Below are positions 23,863 through 31,173 of a DNA stretch of 64,000 bases, one piece after another. The stretch is from contig JAIOPC010000017.1 in the NCBI GenBank assembly GCA_021414085.1, positions 124,001-188,000 of the forward strand. Direction: 5' to 3'. Below the pieces are notes generated by a model. The model saw only the letters and a program-made list of their open reading frames with translations, was not told the origin of the DNA and did not search any database. The first letter of the stretch is position 1; the number at the start of each line of letters is the position of its first letter. This DNA comes from Actinomycetes bacterium (GTDB lineage Bacteria; Actinomycetota; Acidimicrobiia; Acidimicrobiales; Ilumatobacteraceae). The translations under genes were made by a program, and so were the position numbers.

Positions 23863-26102
23863 CCGCCAGCACAGCCGCTATCGCGCAGGCCGTCCACTCG
23901 TCGGTGGTTCATCTCTTGGGCGTTCGACATCACGGTCCTGGTTCGGCGCGCTCGGTTGTGCGCGTACTCGACGAACTGCAGCCCGACGTCGTATTGGTCG
24001 AGTTGCCCGCCGACTGCGAGAGCACGTTGAAATGGGTCGGTCACCAACACCTTGTTCCGCCTGTCGCGCTGCTCGGGTATGTGGTTGATCAACCCAACCG
24101 AGCCGTCTTCTTGCCCTTCGCCGAGTTCAGCCCCGAGTGGCAGGCGTTTAGCTGGGCCGCGCGGCACAGCGTCCCCGTGCGTGCCATCGATCTGCCGCTC
24201 GCGATTTCGTTGGCCGACAACGCTGGCGAAGGCGCCGCGTCCGGCGAGCTGCGACTTGTTGATCACCCTGTCGGCGACCCACTCGCAGCGCTCGCCGCTG
24301 CTGCCGGCGATCCAGACCCCGAGCGCTGGTGGGACGACGTCATCGAACATCGCGGCGATGGCGCGCCCGCATTCGAAGCGATCGCAGAAGCGATGTCGGC
24401 TGTGCGCGGCGGCCCGGAGGCGGGCTCGCTCCGCGAAGCACGACGCGAGGCGCACATGCGCCAAGCACTTCGTCGAGCGCGCGCCGATGGCTTCGAGCGC
24501 ATTGCGGTGGTGTGCGGTGCCTGGCACGTGCCCGCACTCAGCGAGCCGCTACCGGCGGCGACGATCGATACGCAGACACTGCGCGGGCTCGCAAAAGTGA
24601 AGGTCGGCGTTTCGTGGGTGCCGTGGACGAATCGCCGGCTGGCAGCGACCACTGGTTACGGGGCAGGCGTGCGCAGCCCTGGGTGGTACGCGCACGTGTT
24701 TCGACATCCTGGCGCACCGGGAATCAGCCGCTGGTTTGTCGGCGCGGCGCGCCTGCTGCGCGACCGCGGGCTGTCGGCCAGCCCGGATCACCTGATCGCG
24801 GCCACCCGCACTGCGAGTGCTTTGGCAACGCTGCGCTTGCGTCCGCGGCCGGGGCTGGATGAAGTGCTCGACGCGGCCGACACCGTGATGGCGGGCAGTA
24901 CCGGGTTAGCGCTGATCGATCGTGAGCTCATCGTTGGCGACGCAATCGGCGAGGTGCCCGACGATGCACCGCAGGTGCCCCTTGCGCGCGACCTTGCCGC
25001 GCAACAGCGGCGCGTGCGGCTGAAGCCTTCGGCCGACGCGCAGACGATCGAGCTCGATGTGCGCACGCCCAACGGACGTGCGCGATCGGTGTTGCTGCAC
25101 CGCGTCTGCGCACTCGGCGTGCCATGGGGTTCGGTCGAGGAAGGTCGCGGAACCAGTGGAACGTTTCGTGAGACCTGGGCGTTGCGTTGGGAGCCGGAGC
25201 TCACCATCCGTGTGATCGAGCAGTCGGCCCACGGGACGACCCTCATGACTGCGGCCACGCATCGAATGCTCGAAAGGGCAGCCGATGCGACCGCGCTAGC
25301 GGATCTGGTGCAAGTCCTCGAATCAGCGCTTCTTGCCGATCTTCCCGCGGTTGTGCAACCGGTGGTCGAGCAGGTTGAAGCGCAAGCGGCGCACCACCCA
25401 GATGTGGTGCAAGTCATCGACACCTTGGGCCCGCTTGCGCGCGCATTGCGCTACGGCGATGTGCGCGGTACCGATGCGTCGTCGCTGCGGCGCGTGTTTG
25501 ATGGGGTAGTCATTCGCGTGCTCGCCGGGACGCTGATGGCATGTCGCTCGCTCGATGAGGATGCGGCGGCAGCAATGGTCGAACGGTTGGCCGGCGTGCA
25601 GGCGGCCCTGGCTCTCACCGATCATCCGGCGCGTCGCGGCGAATGGCCAGCGGTGCTCACGCTCGTGGCTGAACGCAGCGACGTGCACGGGTTGGTACAA
25701 GGCCGGGCGACGCGGTTGCTGCACGACGGCGGCACCTGGAATCGCGCGCAGGTCGGCAATCGTGTTTCGCGCGCGCTGTCGGTGGGCACGACGTCGGCGA
25801 CGAGCGCTTCGTTTGTCGAGGGCTTTGTCGCTGGCAGCGGCACGGTGTTGGTGCACGATCGCGAGCTGCTCGACGTGATCGATTCGTGGGTGTGCTCGCT
25901 GGCACCCGACGCGTTCATCGCGATTTCGCCATTGTTGCGACGCACGTTCGGCGCGTTCGAAATCGCCGAGCGCCGTCAGTTAGGCATGTTGCTCGCCAAC
26001 CAGGTCGCCACGGCGGGCGACGGATTCGGTGTCGGCATCGACGAGTCACGCGCTGCCGCAGGGCTGGCGACGGTGCGCCAGATGCTGGGTGTGCCGTCAT
26101 GA
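23859..26102 (+). CDS. DUF5682-family protein (YehM-like)
   Basis: 747 residues. The N-terminus 'VHLLGVRHHGPGSARSVVRVL' (in part), 'VVLVELPADCEST' and later 'RIAVVCGAWHVPAL' show GxxH-type motifs as in the TraB/TIKI/EreA-like fold, so a metal-dependent hydrolase-like domain is possible (inference). The second half is helical and Leu/Ala-rich. It is encoded between the MoxR ATPase and the VWA gene in Yeh-type clusters. The ATG at 23859 is set by the ATGA overlap with vapC; the longer ORF only extends into vapC in another frame. Confidence 0.85.
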   Translation: MTASTAAIAQAVHSSVVHLLGVRHHGPGSARSVVRVLDELQPDVVLVELPADCESTLKWVGHQHLVPPVALLGYVVDQPNRAVFLPFAEFSPEWQAFSWAARHSVPVRAIDLPLAISLADNAGEGAASGELRLVDHPVGDPLAALAAAAGDPDPERWWDDVIEHRGDGAPAFEAIAEAMSAVRGGPEAGSLREARREAHMRQALRRARADGFERIAVVCGAWHVPALSEPLPAATIDTQTLRGLAKVKVGVSWVPWTNRRLAATTGYGAGVRSPGWYAHVFRHPGAPGISRWFVGAARLLRDRGLSASPDHLIAATRTASALATLRLRPRPGLDEVLDAADTVMAGSTGLALIDRELIVGDAIGEVPDDAPQVPLARDLAAQQRRVRLKPSADAQTIELDVRTPNGRARSVLLHRVCALGVPWGSVEEGRGTSGTFRETWALRWEPELTIRVIEQSAHGTTLMTAATHRMLERAADATALADLVQVLESALLADLPAVVQPVVEQVEAQAAHHPDVVQVIDTLGPLARALRYGDVRGTDASSLRRVFDGVVIRVLAGTLMACRSLDEDAAAAMVERLAGVQAALALTDHPARRGEWPAVLTLVAERSDVHGLVQGRATRLLHDGGTWNRAQVGNRVSRALSVGTTSATSASFVEGFVAGSGTVLVHDRELLDVIDSWVCSLAPDAFIAISPLLRRTFGAFEIAERRQLGMLLANQVATAGDGFGVGIDESRAAAGLATVRQMLGVPS

Positions 26103-27319
26103 CTGCCGCGACCAACGCGCGGGTAAGCGATGTCGAGCGGTCGCGGCGCTGGCGGATGGTGCTCGGCGGCATCGACGAGGGCGAAACGGAACAGCCAGGG
26201 ATGACGGCCGTGCGCCTCGATGGTCACGACGCCCGTATTGATGCCGCGCTCGCGGCCCTCTACGACGCGCCGCGCGATCGGCGTGGCGGCGGCTCGCGTG
26301 CAGGCGGGCTCGGTTCCTCGGCGCCAGCCGTCGCACGGTGGCTTGGCGACATCCGTCGTTACTTCCCAACCAGCGTCGTGCAGGTACTCCAACGCGACGC
26401 CATCGATCGCTTGAAGTTGCGGCAGCTGTTGCTGGAGCCCGAGATGCTGCGGGCCGTCGAACCCGACCTTCATCTAGTGACTCTCTTGGTGGAGCTCAAC
26501 CGACTTCTCCCGGACGCGACGCGGGCTACCGCTCGCAAGGTCGTCGCGCAGGTTGTCGACCAGATCGAGCAACGCCTGGCGGCACGCACCAAGCAAGCCG
26601 TTCGTGGCGCGCTGGCCCGATCGCAGCGCACTCGTCGGCCACGGCCGAGCGATATCGATTGGGGTCGAACGATCCACGCCAACCTGCGCCACTATCTGCC
26701 TGATCAGCAAACGGTGATCCCCGAGCGGCTTGTCGGCTACGGACGTCGTCAGCGCAGCCTGGCGCGCGACGTGATCGTGGCGATCGATCAATCGGCCAGC
26801 ATGGCCGACAGCGTTGTGTACGCCTCGGTGTTCGGTGCAGTGCTGGCTTCCATCCCGGCCTTCCGCACACACGTGGTCGCGTTCGACGTTGCCGTCGCCG
26901 ACCTCACGCCCTTGTTGCACGACCCTGTGGATGTGCTGTTCGGTGTGCAACTCGGCGGTGGCACCGACATTGCGCAAGCCGTGGGCTACTGCCAACAGCT
27001 GATCACACGACCCGCCGACACGCTGCTTATCCTCGTGACGGACTTGTTTGAGGGCGGCAACGCAGCGCTACTGCACGATCGCATTGCCGCGCTGGCACAG
27101 GCGGGCGTGTGTGTGGTGGTGCTGCTCGCGCTCAGCGACGAGGGTGCGCCGGCGTACGACCACGCGCAAGCGGCTGCGCTGGCAGAGATGGGCGTGCCGT
27201 CGTTTGCGTGTACGCCCGATGCGTTCCCCGAACTGCTCGCCGCAGCACTTGAAGGTCGCGATGTCGGGCGCTGGGCCAACGAGCACGGCCTCCACACGGC
27301 CGCCGCTGTCGTGGGCTAG
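26099..27319 (+). CDS. VWA-domain protein (YehP-like), MoxR partner
   Basis: 406 residues. The C-terminal half is a von Willebrand A domain with a complete MIDAS first motif 'VIVAIDQSASMADSV' (DxSxS, about residues 222-236), the Thr in 'LGGGTDIAQAVGY' and the Asp in 'ILVTDLFEGGN'. The N-terminal half is helical and charged. VWA proteins of this type work with MoxR ATPases. It starts at ATG overlapping the DUF5682 stop and is the last gene of the cluster. Confidence 0.92.
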   Translation: MTAATNARVSDVERSRRWRMVLGGIDEGETEQPGMTAVRLDGHDARIDAALAALYDAPRDRRGGGSRAGGLGSSAPAVARWLGDIRRYFPTSVVQVLQRDAIDRLKLRQLLLEPEMLRAVEPDLHLVTLLVELNRLLPDATRATARKVVAQVVDQIEQRLAARTKQAVRGALARSQRTRRPRPSDIDWGRTIHANLRHYLPDQQTVIPERLVGYGRRQRSLARDVIVAIDQSASMADSVVYASVFGAVLASIPAFRTHVVAFDVAVADLTPLLHDPVDVLFGVQLGGGTDIAQAVGYCQQLITRPADTLLILVTDLFEGGNAALLHDRIAALAQAGVCVVVLLALSDEGAPAYDHAQAAALAEMGVPSFACTPDAFPELLAAALEGRDVGRWANEHGLHTAAAVVG

Positions 27320-27324
27320 TGCGC

Positions 27325-27426
27325 CTAGAGGGCGCGGCGGCGGAACATGCGGCGACGCATGCGTCGGCGCGGGCCCATCGGGGCAACGAGAAGTGGACGG
27401 CGGCGGGGGAAGAATCGGAAGATCAT
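27325..27426 (-). CDS. Possible Arg-rich micropeptide, 33 aa
   Basis: The reading frame 'MIFRFFPRRRPLLVAPMGPRRRMRRRMF' (in part) fills the gap between the VWA stop and the acyl-CoA dehydrogenase stop. It resembles the basic N-terminal stretch seen on some small actinobacterial proteins. There is no Shine-Dalgarno in front of the ATG. The signal is weak and it could be a chance ORF. Confidence 0.22.
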   Translation of the reverse strand: MIFRFFPRRRPLLVAPMGPRRRMRRRMFRRRAL

Positions 27427-27476
27427 GCGGCCACTGTGCGCCCGAGTTGCTAAGGAAGTGTGAGCGCTCAGAAAAA

Positions 27477-28736
27477 CTATGCCCGCGAGACGGGCAGGTC
27501 TTTGAACGCCGACTTGCTGTCGATGCCCATGTCTTTGGGCAGACCAAGCACGCGCTCGCCGACGATGTTGCGCATGATCTCGTCGCTGCCACCGGCGATG
27601 CGACCGCCAGGCGTTCCGAGGACGAGTGCGCCCCATGCGTAGGTTCCCCACTCGCCGCCGTCGGCGATGAGCTTCGGCCCGAGCACCTTGGACACGAACG
27701 CGCTCAACCGTTGGCCGTTCAACGTGCCGGCCAGCTTGGCGATGCTCATCTCAGGGCCGGGCAACTGACCAGCTTTGATCTTGTCCATCGCGCGTTGGTT
27801 GTTGTAACCGCTCACCCGCTGATGAATGAGCAGGTTGGCGAGTTCGTTGCGCACCAACGGATCGCTATCGAGACCGAGGTGGCGCACCATCTCGATCACG
27901 CGGGTGTACATGTTGACCCCGCCGCCACCGCCACCACCCGCGCCGATTGCAGCACGCTCGTTCATCAGCGTTGTCAGCGCGACGTTCCAACCGTTGTTGA
28001 CATCGCCAAGTCGATGGTCGTCGGGCACGCGCACTTCGTTGAAGAACACTTCGTTGAAGCTCGAACCTCCGGTCATCTGCCGTAGCGGGCGCACCTCCAC
28101 ACCCGGTGCGTGCATGTCGACGATGAAGCCGGTGAGTCCCTTGTGCTTGGGCAGGCTCACGTCGGTGCGCGCGATGACCTCGCCGATATCGCTGTATTGC
28201 GCGCCGGTGGTCCACACCTTCTGGCCGGTGATGACCCACTCGTCGCCATCGCGTTCGGCCTTCGTCTGCAGGCTGGCGAGGTCGCTGCCCGCGCCCGGCT
28301 CGCTGAACAACTGACAACCGACGATGTCGGCGCGGTACATGCGGCGCAGGTAGGACTCTTTCGCCACATCGCTGCCGTGGGCGAGAATCGTAGGAGCCAC
28401 CATGCCGAGCCCGATCGTGAACGCATTCTGGTTGGTTACCTCGTACTGCGCTTCAAGCCGCAGGTAGGCGCGCTCGTAACTGCTGGGAAGTGCGCGACCG
28501 CCGTATTGCGTCGGTCCGCCGATCCAGCCGAAGCCGGCATCGAACTTCTTGGCGCGCCACTCGCACGCCGTGCGCACGTCGGCAAGTTCCGCTTCGCGGT
28601 CCTTCTCCTCGAACACGACAACGCGGTCACTGCCTTCGCCCCATACGAACTTGCGCTCTGCTTCTTTGCGAGCGGCGTTGGCATCGAGGAACCTGCGTGC
28701 CTCGTCCTCAAAGGCTTCGATTGTGATGTCACCCAT
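27477..28736 (-). CDS. Acyl-CoA dehydrogenase (FadE-like)
   Basis: 419 residues with the acyl-CoA dehydrogenase signatures 'CQLFSEPGAGSDLASLQT', 'WVITGQKVWTTGAQYSDIG', 'FNEVFFNEVRVPDDHRLG' and the C-terminal 'GTPGGRIAGGSDEIMRNIVGERVLGLPK' region (quoted in part). FAD-dependent alpha,beta-dehydrogenation of acyl-CoA thioesters; the chain length or substrate class is not evident. A Gly run ('GAGGGGGGGVNM') in the middle loop is unusual. It is divergent from the N-carbamoylase-like gene. Confidence 0.93.
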   Translation of the reverse strand: MGDITIEAFEDEARRFLDANAARKEAERKFVWGEGSDRVVVFEEKDREAELADVRTACEWRAKKFDAGFGWIGGPTQYGGRALPSSYERAYLRLEAQYEVTNQNAFTIGLGMVAPTILAHGSDVAKESYLRRMYRADIVGCQLFSEPGAGSDLASLQTKAERDGDEWVITGQKVWTTGAQYSDIGEVIARTDVSLPKHKGLTGFIVDMHAPGVEVRPLRQMTGGSSFNEVFFNEVRVPDDHRLGDVNNGWNVALTTLMNERAAIGAGGGGGGGVNMYTRVIEMVRHLGLDSDPLVRNELANLLIHQRVSGYNNQRAMDKIKAGQLPGPEMSIAKLAGTLNGQRLSAFVSKVLGPKLIADGGEWGTYAWGALVLGTPGGRIAGGSDEIMRNIVGERVLGLPKDMGIDSKSAFKDLPVSRA

Positions 28737-28807
28737 GTGCGGAACCGTAGCGAGTGGCGGCCGCCAACTCTCGATCGAAGGGGCACGCGCGGACCGCGAG
28801 TATCGTC

Positions 28808-29740
28808 ATGACGATGCCTCGTTTCCTCACCGTTGCCGCTGCCCAAATGGGGCCGGTGCAGCGCGAACACACCCGCGCGCAGGTGGTGCAGCGCCTTATC
28901 GCCATGCTTCGCGACGCACACGGCATGGGAGCCGAGCTGGTGGTGTTTCCCGAGTTGGCGCTCACCACGTTCTTCCCGCGCTGGTTCGTCGACGACATCT
29001 CCGAAGCCGACCACTGGTACGAGCGGGCAATGCCCAACGCCGACACACAGCCACTGTTCGACGAAGCGAGGAAGCTTGGCGTCGGATTCTGCCTCGGTTA
29101 CGCACTCATCGATGCCGACGGTCGGCGATGGAACGTGCAGACCCTGGTGGAACGCGATGGCCGCATCGTCGCCACGTACAAGAAGACGCACATTCCTGGG
29201 CACGAACACAACGAACCCGATCGACCGTTCCAACACGCCGAGCGTTACTACTTCGAACCCAGCGACGAGGGCTTCGGAGTGTGGCGTGCGTTTGGTGGGC
29301 TGATCGGCATGGCGATCTGCAACGACCGCCGTTGGCCCGAGACGTATCGCGTGATGGGTTTGCAAGGTGTCGAGATGGTGTTGTGCGGTTACAACACGCC
29401 AATCCACTACGTCCCCGACCCTAGCCAAGACATTTTGCAGGGCTTCCACAATGCGCTTGTGATGCAGAGCGGCGCGTACCAGAACGGAACGTGGGTAGTC
29501 GGTGTGGCGAAAGGCGGCACCGAAGAAGGCGTCGACTCGCTGACGCAATCGATGATCGTCGCGCCCAGCGGGCAGATCGTGGCGCAAGCGCTGACGACTG
29601 ACGATGAAGTCATCGTCGCCCGTTGCGACCTTGATTGGTGTCAGCGATACAAGGGAACGTTGTTCGACTTCGACCGTTATCGCCGACCCGAGGTTTACGG
29701 CCGAATTGCGTCACAACGCGGTGTCGTGCTGCCCCAGTAA
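28808..29740 (+). CDS. Carbon-nitrogen hydrolase, N-carbamoyl-D-amino acid hydrolase-like
   Basis: 310 residues, the size of N-carbamoyl-D-amino acid amidohydrolases. The nitrilase-superfamily triad is visible: Glu in 'LVVFPELALTTFF', Lys in 'YKKTHIPGHEHN', Cys in 'GMAICNDRRWPET'; the last motif is characteristic of the D-carbamoylase subgroup. The reaction would release NH3 and CO2 from N-carbamoyl compounds. The ATG at 28808 (or the next at 28814) is used rather than the upstream in-frame ATG. Twelve bases separate it from the following membrane-anchored gene. Confidence 0.88.
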   Translation: MTMPRFLTVAAAQMGPVQREHTRAQVVQRLIAMLRDAHGMGAELVVFPELALTTFFPRWFVDDISEADHWYERAMPNADTQPLFDEARKLGVGFCLGYALIDADGRRWNVQTLVERDGRIVATYKKTHIPGHEHNEPDRPFQHAERYYFEPSDEGFGVWRAFGGLIGMAICNDRRWPETYRVMGLQGVEMVLCGYNTPIHYVPDPSQDILQGFHNALVMQSGAYQNGTWVVGVAKGGTEEGVDSLTQSMIVAPSGQIVAQALTTDDEVIVARCDLDWCQRYKGTLFDFDRYRRPEVYGRIASQRGVVLPQ

Positions 29741-29751
29741 AGTTGACGCAC

Positions 29752-31107
29752 ATGCATGCGCAGTTCGCTCCCCGGTTCACGCGCGCTCAGCAGCTGTTGA
29801 TCGCCATACTTGTTCTGCTGTTCGTGGGCAGCGCTGGCTTCATCACGTGGCGGGTGGTCTCGAGGGACGACTCCACATCGTCGGGTTCCGTCGAACTCGC
29901 GCAGCACGTCGTTTCGCTGACCGAGACATCGCTCACCATCGCGTCTGCTGACGGCACGCCGACCGCGACCGCCGCCCTCCCCACCGGCTTCGATGCGATG
30001 GTGGTCGCGGATCAGGGGCGCTGGCTGCTGGAGGACAATCGCGACACCGCGGTGAACTACTTCGACCTCGCCGCGACGCAACCCGAACTACGAACCGTCG
30101 AGTTGCCGTTTCCTGGGTTCGCGATTCATAGCCGAACCGTTCGCGTTGGCAATGATGTCGTGCTGCTCTACTCGCCAGACGGGTTGCTCGGCCTTGCCGT
30201 CGTCAACCTGGTGGACGGCACCGCCTACCCGATTGCATCCGCACGCGAGAAGTACTACGAGGCCGGATCGGTGCGCGACTTCTTGCTGTTCAAGCAGGTC
30301 GATGGTCTCAACACCGTCATCGTTCCGGTCGCCGACCCGACCGCCTTCTGGATCATGAAGGGAGCGGTCGTCGACATTCGTGGCACGACGACGCTCATCG
30401 CGACGGTCGACGGGCTCGCGAACTACGTCACCGTGTACGACGGGCTGAAGGTTGTGGGATTGCGTGTGCAGGTCGAGAACCCAATCATGGGCGGCATGCT
30501 CACCGACACGGGTGCGGTTGTGCTCGAAAAGACCGGCGGCATCACGGTGGTCGACAATCTGACCGGCAAGGTGAAACGCGCGGGTGTGTCAGAGTTTGGC
30601 GCCCAAGGGGCGATACCTGTCGCCGACAATCGCTTGTACGGCTGGGGCGGTGAGGGTTCGTCGATACTCGACGAGGCTGGTCTTCCGCTTGCGCAGGCCA
30701 CCTACGCCTTGGGCACCACCGCCGCGGGCGAGCAGCGGCCGTTGGTTGCAACCGACGGGGGGCTGGGCTGCTTGGTGCTGCAACCTGGCCCGCAGCGTGT
30801 GGCCGCTGGTGCCGGTGGACTGTTGGTATCTGTCGTTGACGGAACGGAACTTCTGCAACTCGCCGCATCGCCGAGCTGGGTTTCGTCGGATGGATGCACG
30901 CTGGTGGGTCTCGATGCAAGCGTCGTCGTCGACGGTCGGGTCGTGGATGTGGGCCTTGATCAGGTGTTCTTCGTGTCGCCTGATCGGCGCAGTGTGCTTG
31001 GTCGCACGGCCAGCGGCGACGGTACGGCGCAGTTTGTACTGCTCGACTTGGCGACCAACCAGACCACCGAGCTGCAGTCAGGTTTCCACCTGTTCGCGAT
31101 GTTCTGA
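29752..31107 (+). CDS. Membrane-anchored exported protein, 451 aa, beta-rich
   Basis: Not recognised by family. One N-terminal membrane segment at about residues 13-33 ('LLIAILVLLFVGSAGFITWRV') is followed by about 415 exported residues in a repeating beta pattern ('GLAVVNLVDGTAYPIAS', 'GGITVVDNLTGKVKRAG', 'VFFVSPDRRSVLGRT'), suggestive of a beta-propeller. No catalytic motif or lipobox. The ATG at 29752 places the anchor at the N-terminus. Same topology as the 649-residue protein near 17 kb, though the repeat motifs differ. Confidence 0.72.
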   Translation: MHAQFAPRFTRAQQLLIAILVLLFVGSAGFITWRVVSRDDSTSSGSVELAQHVVSLTETSLTIASADGTPTATAALPTGFDAMVVADQGRWLLEDNRDTAVNYFDLAATQPELRTVELPFPGFAIHSRTVRVGNDVVLLYSPDGLLGLAVVNLVDGTAYPIASAREKYYEAGSVRDFLLFKQVDGLNTVIVPVADPTAFWIMKGAVVDIRGTTTLIATVDGLANYVTVYDGLKVVGLRVQVENPIMGGMLTDTGAVVLEKTGGITVVDNLTGKVKRAGVSEFGAQGAIPVADNRLYGWGGEGSSILDEAGLPLAQATYALGTTAAGEQRPLVATDGGLGCLVLQPGPQRVAAGAGGLLVSVVDGTELLQLAASPSWVSSDGCTLVGLDASVVVDGRVVDVGLDQVFFVSPDRRSVLGRTASGDGTAQFVLLDLATNQTTELQSGFHLFAMF

Positions 31108-31156
31108 GCCGTTCGCGACAACGGTCGGTCGCTAGGGCTCGCTTTCCGTCGCCGCC

Positions 31157-31172
31157 TTTGACAAAATGTAAA
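31157..31172. promoter_or_regulatory. Dyad element directly before the Mo-hydroxylase gene
   Basis: TTTGACA-AAA-TGTAAA is a near-perfect inverted repeat ending one base before the GTG start of the hydroxylase gene, in an A/T-rich pocket. It could be a repressor operator or part of a promoter giving a very short leader. Confidence 0.4.
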
Positions 31173-31173
31173 G

